DNA from: CAXBDP01 sp963974465
GTDB taxonomy: Bacteria > Bacteroidota > Bacteroidia > Cytophagales > Cyclobacteriaceae
Assembly: GCA_049340005.1 (NCBI GenBank)
Contig: JBMPIY010000003.1
Direction: 5' to 3' (one strand)
DNA length: 64,000 nucleotides
The position numbers and the translations under genes were made by a program. The notes beneath the pieces were generated by a model. That model did not search any database and had not been told where the DNA came from. It saw nothing but the letters and a program-made list of their open reading frames with translations. Below, piece by piece: positions 23,677-34,173 of the stretch (its first letter is position 1; every line of letters begins with the position of its first letter).

Positions 23677-26025
23677 ATGGCATTAATTAAATACTTAGCA
23701 TTGAGCATACTATCAGTAGTTTTTGCATTGAATGTGGTCGCTCAATCTCCACAACAGAAAGTAGAGTTACAAGGAATTATAAAGTCCGAAGGGAAAGTAC
23801 TCGGAGATGTTTGGGTGCAAGCACAAAATGCTAAAGGAGTGTTTTCAGATAATAAAGGAGCCTTTTCAATCTCGGTAGATAAGCTCCCAATTCAGTTGAA
23901 TTTTAATAAAATAGGCTACCTCCCGCTTTCTTTAATCATTGAAAAAAATCAAATGATTGAAATTGAGCTACTGGCTTCTGATCTATCGCTGAGCGAGGTG
24001 GTAATTTCCGGAAGTCGGCGCGAGCAGGATAGAATGGAAAGCCCAATTGGTGTGCAATTAATCAATAGAGATGCATTACGTTTTTCCAACTCCAACGATC
24101 TCGCCGAAGGACTTCGATTCAAACCCGGTCTTCGTATCGAAAATAATTGTTCTAATTGTGGATTCACCCAATTGCGCCTCAACGGGCTAGATGGACCTTA
24201 CACGCAGATCTTGATCAATAGCCGACCTGTATTTAGTGCATTGGCTGGTGTATATGGTTTGGAGCAGATCAACCCGGAGATGATCGAAAATGTCGAAATC
24301 GTGAGAGGTGGCGGCTCCGCTCTATTTGGCGCCAATGCCATCGCTGGAACGGTAAATATCATCACCCGCAAACCAAACCGAAATATGCTGGAAATTGCGT
24401 CACAATTATCCGTTATGCCGGGTGGTGCTACGGAGCAGAATTACAACTTTACAAGCAGTCTTATTTCGAACAAAAACAACAAAAGTGGAGCATTCCTTTT
24501 TGCTAGCTATCGAAACCGCGAAGCATGGGATAAGGATCGAGACGGCTATTCGGAACTGCCCCAAATCGAAACACTAAACCTAGGCACTCAGGGTTTTTGG
24601 AAAGCCCAAAAAGGCTGGGATATTGATTGGAGTACACTTCTGATTAATGAATCTCGCAGAGGTGGTAGCCACCTAAACCTCCCGCCACAAAAAGCCGATT
24701 TGGCTGAGCAGCTCGACCATAAAATAATCGGTGGCAGTATTTCAGTAAGCAAATTTTTTGCAGATCAGCATTTCAAATTAAGCACATTCACCGCTTGGCA
24801 ATATGTAGATCGAGCGAGCTATTATGGCTCAGGCGGCAATGAAAACGTGCTGAGAAAGGAGGGATTATCAGAAATAGAAATAGCGGAATCTATCGCCGAT
24901 GCAGATAATTTCTTTGGAAACACCTACGATCTATCAGGCCAAATTGGCGTGCAGGGACTATATGATAAAGGTAAAAACTCCCTCATTACCGGTTTAGAAT
25001 GGCAACTCAATAAAGTAAATGATCGAATGCCCGGCTATGAAAGAAGGATAAATCAGCAAATAAATGGCGCAGCTGCCTTTAGCCAATGGGAGTACCGAAT
25101 TACACCAAAACTCACCTCGGTAATTGGCGGGAGGTTAGATTATCTCCAAATCGATGGTGGGTACGATCTTGGAGCATCAAGCTTGGAAACCGAACAAAAC
25201 ATTTGGACTTTCAATCCAAGAGCCAATATGGCCTACAAACCAGATGAAGATCAAATATGGCGTGTAGGTTATGGTCGAGGTTTTCGTCCTCCACAAGCTT
25301 TTGATGAAGATCTGCATATAGAATTGGTTGGCGGTGAAGCTTTGTTCATTAGACTTTCTGAGGATCTGACGCCAGAGTATTCTCAATCGCTAAACTTCAG
25401 CTACGACCGTGCAAAAGAACGCCATAGCTGGAATGCAGAGCTATTTTACACCGAACTTCAACATCCATTTATCAATGTATTAGTAGAAGAAAATGGCCGA
25501 AATATACTGCAAAAAGAAAATGCCGATGTCAATGGAAAAGTATTCGGCCTCAATACAGAATTGAATGTATTGCTTAACAGCCAATTTACGCTGCAAGGTG
25601 GTTTCACTTTGCAAGGAGCTAATTACAGCAAAGCCATATTGGTAGCGGATGAGGTAGGTTTATTTACCGATAAATTTCTACGAACACCCAATACCTACGG
25701 CTTCTTCACCACTATTTGGAGACCTAGCACTCTTCACAACATCCGTACAAGCCTCAATTACACTGGGCCAATGGATGTACTGTATCAAGGTATACAGCGG
25801 GAAATTAGTATAGACAGAACCAAGTCATTTCTGGAATGGGATATTTTTATGACACGTAGCATTCCGATACATAATCAGCTGTATATGGAATTGAGTGCAG
25901 GTGTTCGCAATATCCTCAATGCCTATCAGAGCGATTTCGAAAGCGGGAGGGAAAGAGACGCCAGCTATATTTATGGACCTATTCGTCCGCGCACCATTAG
26001 TTTTGGATTAAAAGTCGGATTCTAA
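23677..26025 (+). CDS. TonB-dependent receptor with carboxypeptidase-regulatory domain
   Basis: A 782-residue outer-membrane receptor: signal peptide (1-22), CarboxypepD_reg-like beta domain (about 30-100), plug domain with 'ESPIGVQLINRDALRF' and 'VEIVRGGGSALFGANAIAGTVN' (about 115-225), then a beta-barrel ending in a C-terminal aromatic residue (GLKVGF). TonB receptors import siderophores, vitamins or glycans. This one resembles BtuB/colicin I receptor-like members without a SusD partner, so a metal chelate or cofactor is more likely than a glycan; the ligand is not shown. It is a single-gene unit ended by a strong terminator. Confidence 0.92.
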   Translation: MALIKYLALSILSVVFALNVVAQSPQQKVELQGIIKSEGKVLGDVWVQAQNAKGVFSDNKGAFSISVDKLPIQLNFNKIGYLPLSLIIEKNQMIEIELLASDLSLSEVVISGSRREQDRMESPIGVQLINRDALRFSNSNDLAEGLRFKPGLRIENNCSNCGFTQLRLNGLDGPYTQILINSRPVFSALAGVYGLEQINPEMIENVEIVRGGGSALFGANAIAGTVNIITRKPNRNMLEIASQLSVMPGGATEQNYNFTSSLISNKNNKSGAFLFASYRNREAWDKDRDGYSELPQIETLNLGTQGFWKAQKGWDIDWSTLLINESRRGGSHLNLPPQKADLAEQLDHKIIGGSISVSKFFADQHFKLSTFTAWQYVDRASYYGSGGNENVLRKEGLSEIEIAESIADADNFFGNTYDLSGQIGVQGLYDKGKNSLITGLEWQLNKVNDRMPGYERRINQQINGAAAFSQWEYRITPKLTSVIGGRLDYLQIDGGYDLGASSLETEQNIWTFNPRANMAYKPDEDQIWRVGYGRGFRPPQAFDEDLHIELVGGEALFIRLSEDLTPEYSQSLNFSYDRAKERHSWNAELFYTELQHPFINVLVEENGRNILQKENADVNGKVFGLNTELNVLLNSQFTLQGGFTLQGANYSKAILVADEVGLFTDKFLRTPNTYGFFTTIWRPSTLHNIRTSLNYTGPMDVLYQGIQREISIDRTKSFLEWDIFMTRSIPIHNQLYMELSAGVRNILNAYQSDFESGRERDASYIYGPIRPRTISFGLKVGF

Positions 26026-26052
26026 CAATTCACTGAACCCCACCAAAAGAAA

Positions 26053-26089
26053 AAAGCCCTTGAAAATTGATCAATTTTCAAGGGCTTTT
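26053..26089. terminator. Bidirectional terminator
   Basis: Perfect long stem AAAGCCCTTGAAAATTGA/TCAATTTTCAAGGGCTTT between the + strand receptor and the minus-strand tRNA genes. Confidence 0.9.
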
Positions 26090-26096
26090 GCATAAG

Positions 26097-26181
26097 TACC
26101 AGGAGTGGGACTTGAACCCACACGACCATAATGGTCACAAGATTTTAAGTCTTGCGTGTCTACCAATTCCACCATCCCGGC
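26097..26181 (-). tRNA. tRNA-Leu (TAA)
   Basis: An 85-nt cloverleaf with long variable arm. Acceptor GCCGGGA pairs with TCCTGGT, anticodon loop centre TAA, T-loop GGTTCAAGTCC. CCA is not encoded. Confidence 0.95.
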
Positions 26182-26245
26182 TGGAAGAATTTTCTAAAAA
26201 ACTCCTCAAACAAAAAATGAGCGAGAAGACCCACTCATTCTTTAG

Positions 26246-26318
26246 AGCGAAAGACGAGATTCGAACTCGCGACCCCAACCTTGGCAAGGTTGTGCTCTAC
26301 CAGCTGAGCTACTTTCGC
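26246..26318 (-). tRNA. tRNA-Gly (GCC)
   Basis: A 73-nt cloverleaf: acceptor GCGAAAG/CTTTCGC, anticodon GCC in CTTGCCAAG, T-loop GAGTTCGAATCTC. CCA is not encoded. It lies 64 bases upstream of tRNA-Leu on the same strand and is probably cotranscribed. Confidence 0.95.
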
Positions 26319-26401
26319 ATTATTTGATTCCATCTGCTTCTCAAATGGATTGCAAATTTAAGTGAGTGTTTTACATATCCAAAACGCTTTCGCAAAAATT
26401 T

Positions 26402-29011
26402 TCATTCATCACCTAAAATATTTCGTAATTCATTGAGCTTCAATAAGGCTTCGACAGGAGAAATTGTGTTGATATCTAACTTTCCGAGCTTTTCCTGTAT
26501 CATTTTGAAGCGCGGATCGCTTTGGAAGAGCGCCATTTGATAACTTGCCTTAGGAACCTTGCTCATTTTGTCTTTGGTTTTGGCGCTTACTTTCTCCCTT
26601 TCCATGTGCTGCATGATCTCATGCGAGCGGATCACCACGGGATTAGGCATGCCTGCCATTTGCGCCACATGGATACCAAAACTATGCTCACTTCCGCCTT
26701 CTTTAAGTTTCCGAAGAAATATCACCTTATTGCCTACTTCCTTTACCGACACATTGTAATTCTTGATCCTCGACAAATCCTGCGCAAGTTCGTTCAGCTC
26801 ATGATAGTGGGTTGCAAATAGCGTTTTGGCTTTGAACTTTGGATGGTTGTGCAAAAACTCCACAATCGCCCAAGCAATGGAAATTCCATCGTAAGTACTC
26901 GTGCCTCTGCCAATCTCATCCATTATCACCAAACTTCGGTCACTCAGGTTATTGAGAATACTCGCCGTTTCGATCATCTCCACCATAAAAGTAGATTCGC
27001 CTCTGCTTAAGTTATCGCTAGCACCTACTCTAGTGAAAATCTTATCTACAATGCCCACTCTGGCATATTCTGCCGGCACAAACGATCCAATTTGAGCCAT
27101 TAGCACAATCAGAGCAGTTTGTCTTAATAGGGCAGATTTACCCGCCATATTCGGCCCGGTGATGATGATAATTTGCTGGGTACTTTGGTCGAGAAATACA
27201 TCATTCGGCACATAAGGTTCATCTGGTGGTAATTGCTTTTCGATAACCGGATGGCGACCTTCCTTGATGTCCAACACATGTTTATTGTCGAGTATGGGTC
27301 TCACATAACGATTATGCAGGGCAATTTTAGCAAAAGAGATAAGACAATCCAAAGAGGCAAGTGCTCGTGCATTCATTTGAATTGGATTCACATAATCAGA
27401 TGCACTAATGATCAACTCTTGATAAATCCTCGATTCGATATCCACCATTCGATCTTCAGCATTGAGGATTTTCTCCTCATATACTTTCAACTCTTCGGTA
27501 ATATAGCGTTCTGCATTTACAAGGGTTTGCTTGCGAATCCACTCTGTGGGTACTTTATCCTTATGCGCGTTTGTTACTTCTAGATAATAGCCAAATACTT
27601 TGTTAAAAGCGATTTTGAGAGAGGTAATGCCTGTATTTTGAACCTCGCGCTGTTGTATTTGCAAAAGGATATCCTTGCCATGATAGGCGATTTTCCTCAG
27701 CTCATCCAACTCCTCATTCACGCCATCATTTACCAAATTTCCCTGATTACTATGTATCGGCGGATCTTCCTTTATTTCCTTTTCAATTCTTTCAAACAAA
27801 TCCTCACAAGGATTTATTTGATCAGCCAACTTCCTCAATTGAGGCACTTCACTTTGCTTAAGTTTTTGCTTGATTGGTAAACAATATTTCAAAGCCCTTT
27901 TCAATTGCTGTATTTCTCTCGGATTGATTCTGCCGACGGCTACTTTGGAGATAAGCCTTTCCAAATCGCCAATTTGCTTGAGTGAAAGTAAAACCTCACC
28001 CATCATGTCTTCATTCTGCACGAAACTATCCACCACTTGCAATCTCTCTTCGATTTGCGCCTTTTCCTTTAGCGGGAGGACAATCCAACGCTTGAGCAAT
28101 CTGGAGCCCATGGGCGTCACCGTTTCGTCCAGCACATTGATCAGCGGCACGCCATTTTCCTGCTGCGCATTTACTAGTTCCAAATTGCGCACAGTGAATC
28201 GATCCAGCCACATATATTTATCCTCCTCCAATCGGGCAATGGACGATATATGACTGATTTCCTTATGCTCTGTTTCTTTCAGGTAAAATAAAATCGCACC
28301 TGCGGCAACAATGGCTTCAGGCAAATCTTCAATGCCAAAACCCTTGAGAGAAGTAGTGTTGAAGTGCTTTATCAAGCTCTCATAGGCATATTCATAGGCA
28401 TACACCCAATCTTCCAAACAGAAAGTATTGAAGCGATCTTGAAAATGCTTTTCGAAAATGCCTCGTTTGCCTTTGCTGTAAATTACCTCCGATGGCTTAA
28501 AACTTTGCAGCAATTTATCAATATAGGCGATGCCACCTTTGGCTGTCCAAAACTCTCCAGTTGACAAATCGAGGAAAGCAATTCCGATTAAATCATCGCT
28601 GAATTGGATGGAAGCCAAGTAATTATTGCTGCGTTGATCCAGCACATTGTCGTTCATAGACAAGCCCGGTGTCACAAGTTCCGTTACACCGCGCTTCACA
28701 ATTCCCTTCACCGATTTGGGATCTTCCAGCTGATCACATATGGCGACTCTATTACCTGCTCTTACCAATTTCGGCAAGTAATTATCCAAAGAATGATGAG
28801 GAAAACCTGCCAATTCAATGTGCGAAGCAGAACCATTTGCTCGCTTGGTAAGGACTATATTCAATATTTTGGAAGCCTTTATGGCATCCTCACCAAAAGT
28901 TTCATAGAAATCGCCCACTCTGAATAAAAGCAATGCGCCAGGATGCTTTGCTTTTATTGCATTGTACTGCTTCATCAATGGGGTTTCTTCTCCTGATTTA
29001 CTTTTGGCCAT
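26402..29011 (-). CDS. mutS: DNA mismatch repair protein MutS
   Basis: An 869-residue protein; the ATG at 29,011 is preferred over a TTG three codons upstream. N-terminal mismatch-recognition domain with the phenylalanine-x-glutamate motif 'RVGDFYETFG' (F and E contact the mismatch), connector, lever and clamp domains, then the ATPase with Walker A 'GPNMAGKS', Walker B 'LVIMDEIGRGTSTYDG' and 'ATHYHEL'. Full length and intact. A candidate leader lies between it and the divergent FecA-like receptor. mutL is not in the window. Confidence 0.97.
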   Translation of the reverse strand: MAKSKSGEETPLMKQYNAIKAKHPGALLLFRVGDFYETFGEDAIKASKILNIVLTKRANGSASHIELAGFPHHSLDNYLPKLVRAGNRVAICDQLEDPKSVKGIVKRGVTELVTPGLSMNDNVLDQRSNNYLASIQFSDDLIGIAFLDLSTGEFWTAKGGIAYIDKLLQSFKPSEVIYSKGKRGIFEKHFQDRFNTFCLEDWVYAYEYAYESLIKHFNTTSLKGFGIEDLPEAIVAAGAILFYLKETEHKEISHISSIARLEEDKYMWLDRFTVRNLELVNAQQENGVPLINVLDETVTPMGSRLLKRWIVLPLKEKAQIEERLQVVDSFVQNEDMMGEVLLSLKQIGDLERLISKVAVGRINPREIQQLKRALKYCLPIKQKLKQSEVPQLRKLADQINPCEDLFERIEKEIKEDPPIHSNQGNLVNDGVNEELDELRKIAYHGKDILLQIQQREVQNTGITSLKIAFNKVFGYYLEVTNAHKDKVPTEWIRKQTLVNAERYITEELKVYEEKILNAEDRMVDIESRIYQELIISASDYVNPIQMNARALASLDCLISFAKIALHNRYVRPILDNKHVLDIKEGRHPVIEKQLPPDEPYVPNDVFLDQSTQQIIIITGPNMAGKSALLRQTALIVLMAQIGSFVPAEYARVGIVDKIFTRVGASDNLSRGESTFMVEMIETASILNNLSDRSLVIMDEIGRGTSTYDGISIAWAIVEFLHNHPKFKAKTLFATHYHELNELAQDLSRIKNYNVSVKEVGNKVIFLRKLKEGGSEHSFGIHVAQMAGMPNPVVIRSHEIMQHMEREKVSAKTKDKMSKVPKASYQMALFQSDPRFKMIQEKLGKLDINTISPVEALLKLNELRNILGDE

Positions 29012-29170
29012 TTTTCTCAAATTCTACTTAGCCTCAAATGTAAAAATTATCAGCCAAAGAACTGAAATAAAGCAACTGCTAAAAAGGTGAAAAATATTTT
29101 ACTATTCTTATTTGGATTAAATCTAAATAGAGATAAACTTTGCGGCCTTATTCAACACAAACCATCAGTA

Positions 29171-31579
29171 ATGACTCATAAATATTTATTTCTGTTCTTG
29201 TTTTTAGCCATCACTAGGCTAAGTTTTGCCTCAAATCCAGATGCGGGAGGGAATATCAAAGGTACCATAAAAACGGGCGATGGCTTAGCCGTTGTTTATG
29301 CCAATATCCTATTAGAAGGACCAAACAAAAGTACTTTCACCAATGATTTGGGTGAGTTTTCCTTTAATAATATTCCAGCTGGAGATTATGTAATCAAGAT
29401 TTCTTCTGTAGGTTTTGTCAGTATTCGTCAGAGTATAGAAGTAGTAGCTGGTGAAGTGATCAACCTAGATTTGACATTCGAAGAGGATATAACTGCCATG
29501 CCTCAAATCACCATATTATCGAGCAAGGATCGTCTATTTACAAAAACGCCGGGCTCAGTTGGCTATATCAACAACAGTGAGCTAAAACTGCTTAACCCAA
29601 TCAGTGGCAATGAAGCACTCAGGAGAGTAAGCGGCCTGCATGTAGTAGACGAAGAAGGTGCCGGTATGCGGGTGAATGTGGGAATTAGAGGCTTGAATCC
29701 TGACAGAAGCAGAAGCGTATTAATGCTCGAAGATGGCGTACCAGTAGCGCTCAATCCATATGGTGAGCCTGAAATGTATTATTCACCTGCTATTGACCGT
29801 ATGGCAGGTGTAGAAGTACTCAAAGGAAGTGGCCAAATACTATACGGCCCGCAAACTATCGGAGGCGTGATCAATTACATCACTGCTGATCCTCCCGCTG
29901 AAGAAGAATTTGGCGCAAGGATAATCGGTGGCCAAAGCGGCTATTTCTCAGGCTTATTGAGCTATGGAAATACGGTAGGTAAAAGCGGCGTTCAAGTTAA
30001 TTTCCTTCGTAAGCAAGCCGACAACCTGGGGCCAACAGAATTTAGAATCAATGATTTTAGCTCTAAATTCAAGTTCAACTTTAATGACAGATCTACCTTA
30101 GGGGTGAAGATAGGTGCCTATCAAGAACGTAGTAATTCTACCTATGTAGGCTTAACTCAACCAATGTACGAAGCAGGAGATCAAGATTATGTCCGCATTG
30201 CACCAAACGATGAATTGGCTGTAAATCGCTACTCTATCAGTTTCCACCATGATTATAAATTAAGCGAAAATACAACACTTAAATCACTGGCATTTGCCTA
30301 CACAACGACACGTAACTGGCGCAGACAAGATTTTAGCAATGATGCTTCTGCAAGTCGCCAAACAGGTGTAATCTGGGGCGATAGGGAAATACCTGGTGGT
30401 GCCATTTTTATGCGCGAAGGTACTGGCAATCGTAACAGACAGTTCGAAGTTGCCGGTTTCGAGCAAAAAATTATCAGTCGCTACAGCATTGGCAATCTAC
30501 CAAATGAATTGACGGCAGGCTACCGCTATATGCACGAAAAAGCCTTTGAACAAAGAGTGAATGGTACAAAAGCAGATGCTAAATCAGGTGCATTGGTTTC
30601 TGATGAAATACGTACAGGAAATGCTATTAGCTTATTTGCTCAAAACAAATTTATCATCAGTGACAAGTTCTCTGTAAATGCAGGTCTTCGTGGCGAAATA
30701 TTCAATTATGAAAGAGATATTCTCCGCAATGCTTTCTCGGGTGTAGTAAAAGACACCAGCATAGTGGCAGATAACAATGTCTCTCAATTGATTCCAGGAC
30801 TAGGTTTTACTTACCAAGCAAGTGAGCAATTGGCCGTATTTGGTGGTGCTCACAGAGGCTTCGCTCCTCCACGTGTGAAAGATGCAATTACAGCTACTGG
30901 ATCAGTAATTGAACTCGATGCAGAACTTAGCTGGAATTATGAGTTAGGCTTCCGATCTACCCTTATTCCCGGGACTTTCCTTGAGTTGACAGGTTTCTAC
31001 ATGGACTTCTCTAACCAGATTATCCCAGTGGCTGAATCAGCGGGAGGCACAGGTGCAGGTTTGGTAAATGCAGGCAGAACTTTGCACGCAGGTGTTGAAA
31101 CTGCCCTAAGTGTAGATATCAGTAATTTGCTAAATACATCTCATACATTCACCTACGACATCAATGCTACCTTTGTAGCTACTGAGTATACTGAAGACAG
31201 ATTTAAATCAGTAAGCGGTGAGCAAATAAATATCAAAGGTAATAGATTGCCGTATGCACCTTCATTTATCTTCTCTTCTGGCTTCACTTGGCAAGCTCCT
31301 GCTGGCTATGGTTTGCGCTTTACAGGCACATATGTAGGCCAGCAATTTACAGACGAAATCAATTCTGTAATTCCTTCTGCTGATGGCAGAACAGGCGAGT
31401 TGCCTAGCTATTTTGTATTAGACGCTACAGCTCAATATAAAATACCTAATAGCCAAGCAACCATCCAAGTTTCAGCAAAAAACCTGCTTGACCAAAGATA
31501 TATAAGCACAAGAAGACCGCAGGGAATAAGAGTAGGCTTACCTCGATTTATTACTGCAGGAGTAGATATCAAATTCTAA
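29171..31579 (+). CDS. FecA-like TonB-dependent receptor
   Basis: An 802-residue outer-membrane receptor; the ATG at 29,171 starts the signal peptide (an upstream TTG frame adds 28 residues and is less likely). A carboxypeptidase-regulatory domain (about 28-110) precedes the plug ('TPGSVGYINNSELKLL', 'GIRGLNPDRSRSVLMLEDGVP', 'LKGSGQILYGPQTIGGVINY') and a barrel ending 'GVDIKF'. The plug sequence is of the Fe(III)-dicitrate receptor type (COG4772). The classical FecA signalling extension and fecIR genes are absent. Probably an iron-chelate importer. Confidence 0.9.
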   Translation: MTHKYLFLFLFLAITRLSFASNPDAGGNIKGTIKTGDGLAVVYANILLEGPNKSTFTNDLGEFSFNNIPAGDYVIKISSVGFVSIRQSIEVVAGEVINLDLTFEEDITAMPQITILSSKDRLFTKTPGSVGYINNSELKLLNPISGNEALRRVSGLHVVDEEGAGMRVNVGIRGLNPDRSRSVLMLEDGVPVALNPYGEPEMYYSPAIDRMAGVEVLKGSGQILYGPQTIGGVINYITADPPAEEEFGARIIGGQSGYFSGLLSYGNTVGKSGVQVNFLRKQADNLGPTEFRINDFSSKFKFNFNDRSTLGVKIGAYQERSNSTYVGLTQPMYEAGDQDYVRIAPNDELAVNRYSISFHHDYKLSENTTLKSLAFAYTTTRNWRRQDFSNDASASRQTGVIWGDREIPGGAIFMREGTGNRNRQFEVAGFEQKIISRYSIGNLPNELTAGYRYMHEKAFEQRVNGTKADAKSGALVSDEIRTGNAISLFAQNKFIISDKFSVNAGLRGEIFNYERDILRNAFSGVVKDTSIVADNNVSQLIPGLGFTYQASEQLAVFGGAHRGFAPPRVKDAITATGSVIELDAELSWNYELGFRSTLIPGTFLELTGFYMDFSNQIIPVAESAGGTGAGLVNAGRTLHAGVETALSVDISNLLNTSHTFTYDINATFVATEYTEDRFKSVSGEQINIKGNRLPYAPSFIFSSGFTWQAPAGYGLRFTGTYVGQQFTDEINSVIPSADGRTGELPSYFVLDATAQYKIPNSQATIQVSAKNLLDQRYISTRRPQGIRVGLPRFITAGVDIKF

Positions 31580-31909
31580 AGAATAGGGGGTTTCTATTTT
31601 AGGTTAAAGAAGGCGGCTTTAGGGTCGTCTTTTTTTGTTTTTTAACACAATCAAAATTGTTTATTGAAGAGCATCATTCTAAATTCTTAAAACAGGAAAG
31701 GTTTATCATTACTATCACAGCCCATTAAACTACCTTATTTGCTACTGGAGGTTATATAACCAAAAACTAATGGAGGCTAATTACCTTGGTTTGTAAGTAG
31801 GAACATGAATTTGTACCCTTTTTGCCAAAGCTGGATATAGAGTATAATATCCACTTTAAAGTAGATTCTTCAATGTTAACTGAAATGCTACTATGCAGAA
31901 CAATCTGTT
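31580..31909. other. 330-bp gap between convergent genes
   Basis: Only a weak hairpin followed by a T-run at about 31,606-31,640 is visible, plausibly the terminator of the receptor gene. Nothing else stands out. Confidence 0.4.
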
Positions 31910-32974
31910 TTATGGTCGTATATATCCTTCTTCTTCCCTACTCCATTCGTTATCCATAAATCTTAAATTAAAATTTGTAAGCTCTTCTTGATCAACGAAG
32001 TCATTCAAATCCAAATTGAAAGTCCGAATGGTATTTCTTTTTAATCTTATTTGAGTATTAAAAAGAAATACTGTTTGATTTTCATTGTCGGTATAGCGCA
32101 CAAAAAGACTATGAAGAGGTTCATTAATTGATTGATCATATTGAAAATGATCAGTAATAACGAAACTCGAAGTATTATTTGCGAAAAGTCTTGTGACAGT
32201 ACTACTCTCTGGCAAGAGAGAAAATTTTATAAAATCAGCTGTACCTGCTGGATAATTTGCAGATGGCCATTCTGATAAGAATTCTTGTCCTATAGCAAAC
32301 TCTAAATGACCAAAATTAAAGTTTTCTGCTTTGATTTCAACTCCATAAGTTCCACGAAATAAATCAACTTCAAAGTTTGAACTCGTTTTAGGAGTGAAGT
32401 TTAATGCCCCAATAAAATAATCTATTTGTGGATTAAGATGATGTAAGGCATTTCCTCTACCTGCTGGAGGACTATATCGTAAATAAGGGGAAGGCCAAAA
32501 TTTCACTTTTAATTCTGATTCGCCAACAGGGTATTGTAAAAAATGCTCTATATCAGCAAAAGAATCAATTTCTCTGTAACCACTGCCAGTTGTCTCATAA
32601 AAAGGATCAAGCAATTGGTGCTGATTTTCAAAGTCCTTACCCAATAATTTCTGTGCAACTATCTCAATTCTATATTCAAAATTCTTATTTACTTTAATCT
32701 TAAGTGTATCCATCACGGAGGTTACGCCTTCCGCATGTACCAATTCATTTGATGCAGTCGTATTAATTACTTTAAAAATGTAAAGCCATTCGCCATTCTC
32801 TTCTAACCTATTCATTGGTCTTTCTTGAGCAGCTAACCACTCTGATCCTATTAAATTGAAAGAGATATCTAACAATTCATCTTCAGACGATTCTGGAATA
32901 AGATCTGTTTCAGTTATACAACTATTAAATAATAAAATAGTTGAAAAAAGACTAACTAAAATATATTTTTTCAT
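31910..32974 (-). CDS. Unrecognised lipoprotein
   Basis: A 354-residue protein with a lipoprotein signal (LLFNSC, Cys19). The mature part is beta-rich without cysteines and contains 'FWPSPYLRYSPPAGRGNALHHL'. It has two related segments, 'ISFNLIGSEWLAAQERPMN' near the start and 'NFNLRFMDNEWSREEEGYI' at the end, which may be a repeat of one motif. I recognise no family. It is a single gene with ~300-bp gaps on both sides, between the FecA-like receptor and the glycosyltransferase cluster, and contains no GCGGGAGG octamer. Confidence 0.7.
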   Translation of the reverse strand: MKKYILVSLFSTILLFNSCITETDLIPESSEDELLDISFNLIGSEWLAAQERPMNRLEENGEWLYIFKVINTTASNELVHAEGVTSVMDTLKIKVNKNFEYRIEIVAQKLLGKDFENQHQLLDPFYETTGSGYREIDSFADIEHFLQYPVGESELKVKFWPSPYLRYSPPAGRGNALHHLNPQIDYFIGALNFTPKTSSNFEVDLFRGTYGVEIKAENFNFGHLEFAIGQEFLSEWPSANYPAGTADFIKFSLLPESSTVTRLFANNTSSFVITDHFQYDQSINEPLHSLFVRYTDNENQTVFLFNTQIRLKRNTIRTFNLDLNDFVDQEELTNFNLRFMDNEWSREEEGYIRP

Positions 32975-33268
32975 GTCAACAGATTTGGTTCTATTTTTCT
33001 AAACTAAACAACAGGCACTATAATTAATGTTTTAAAAGAATAGCACTTCAATTATAAAAATATTAAAAATGCAACTCTGTACAATAATTTAATTCTTTTA
33101 TTACAAATAAAAAGAAAATACCTGTTTAAACAAAGTAGAAATAACCTTAGTATGATCATATCTGTATTCTTTGGCTTTTTTGTATTAGAGGAACTGCTTA
33201 TAGACTAAATTCAACATTCGTCCATATAAGATTTATTTTTTACGAGCCAATATGCCTAAATTCCCAAC

Positions 33269-34168
33269 ATGGGAAAGGTTTCTGTTATCATTCCAGTATT
33301 TAATCAAGCGCTGTATTTGCAAGAAGCAGTAAATTCGGCTAAGCAAACTGAGGTAGGTGAAATATTAATCATCGATGATGGCAGCACAGACAATTCTCTT
33401 TCAATTGCCAAAAAGCTTGAAGCCAAAATCTCTATTGTAAAAGTCTTTTCCCACCCCAACAACCAAAATAGAGGAGTAAGCGCGAGCAGAAATTTAGGCA
33501 TCACCAATGCGCGCTTTCCATATATTGCCTTTCTCGATGCAGATGATATGTACCTCCCACATCGTTTTGAGGAACAGCTAAGCATTTTGGAAAATGACCT
33601 AAGTTGCCAAGCAGTATATGGTTGGGCAGAAGAATGGAATCAGGATTTTACACAGGCCATTCGTAAACTGGGAGTGGAGTCAGAAGTACTTTCTACCGAT
33701 ATATTCGAGGAATTGCTTTTAGGTCGTAAAGGCCATTTTCATACGCCTACAGTTCTTATTCGTACTTGTGCTTTCGATACCGCTGGTGGTTTTGACGAAA
33801 ACCTCAAACTCCACCAAGATACCGAACTTTGGCTACGTATGACTTTTCATGGCTCATGGGTATCTTCGGGTACTCAAACTCTCGCCTACATTAGGAAGCA
33901 TGGTCAAAATAATAGTAGAAACCGATCCACCCAGAGCACTCAGCAATTATGGAAAAGGGTATTGTTTTACTTTGAAAACAAGGCGGTTTCACCTCGGCAA
34001 TATAATTTGATGATGTTGCGATTGGCTACGGCAATCTACCAACCTCCCGCCAAAAAAGAATGGCTGGCTCTTTTTCCATTTTTAATCCAATATCCACGCT
34101 ATTTTTGGGTTTTGATTAAAAAATCAATCTTTGGAAACAATTCCAAACACTCACATACCGAAAGCTGA
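33269..34168 (+). CDS. Glycosyltransferase family 2
   Basis: A 299-residue GT-A fold enzyme: 'VSVIIPVFNQALYLQEAV' at the start, 'IIDDGSTDNS' for nucleotide binding, DxD-type motif in 'AFLDADDMYLP' near residue 90 and 'LHQDTELWLRM' for the catalytic base region. It transfers a sugar from a nucleotide donor to a growing surface glycan at the inner membrane. First of four glycosyltransferases in a tight + strand operon (next gene 5 bases away). Confidence 0.92.
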   Translation: MGKVSVIIPVFNQALYLQEAVNSAKQTEVGEILIIDDGSTDNSLSIAKKLEAKISIVKVFSHPNNQNRGVSASRNLGITNARFPYIAFLDADDMYLPHRFEEQLSILENDLSCQAVYGWAEEWNQDFTQAIRKLGVESEVLSTDIFEELLLGRKGHFHTPTVLIRTCAFDTAGGFDENLKLHQDTELWLRMTFHGSWVSSGTQTLAYIRKHGQNNSRNRSTQSTQQLWKRVLFYFENKAVSPRQYNLMMLRLATAIYQPPAKKEWLALFPFLIQYPRYFWVLIKKSIFGNNSKHSHTES

Positions 34169-34173
34169 TTTTC

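Noticed and set aside
24395..24577. Small frames inside the TonB receptor and mutS genes
   Set aside because: Ordinary out-of-frame shadows of long genes.
29105..29145. Bacteroidota promoter (TTTG...TAnnTTTG) before the FecA-like receptor
   Set aside because: TTTG and TAAACTTTG are present, but the second box has one extra base and the spacing is not convincing.
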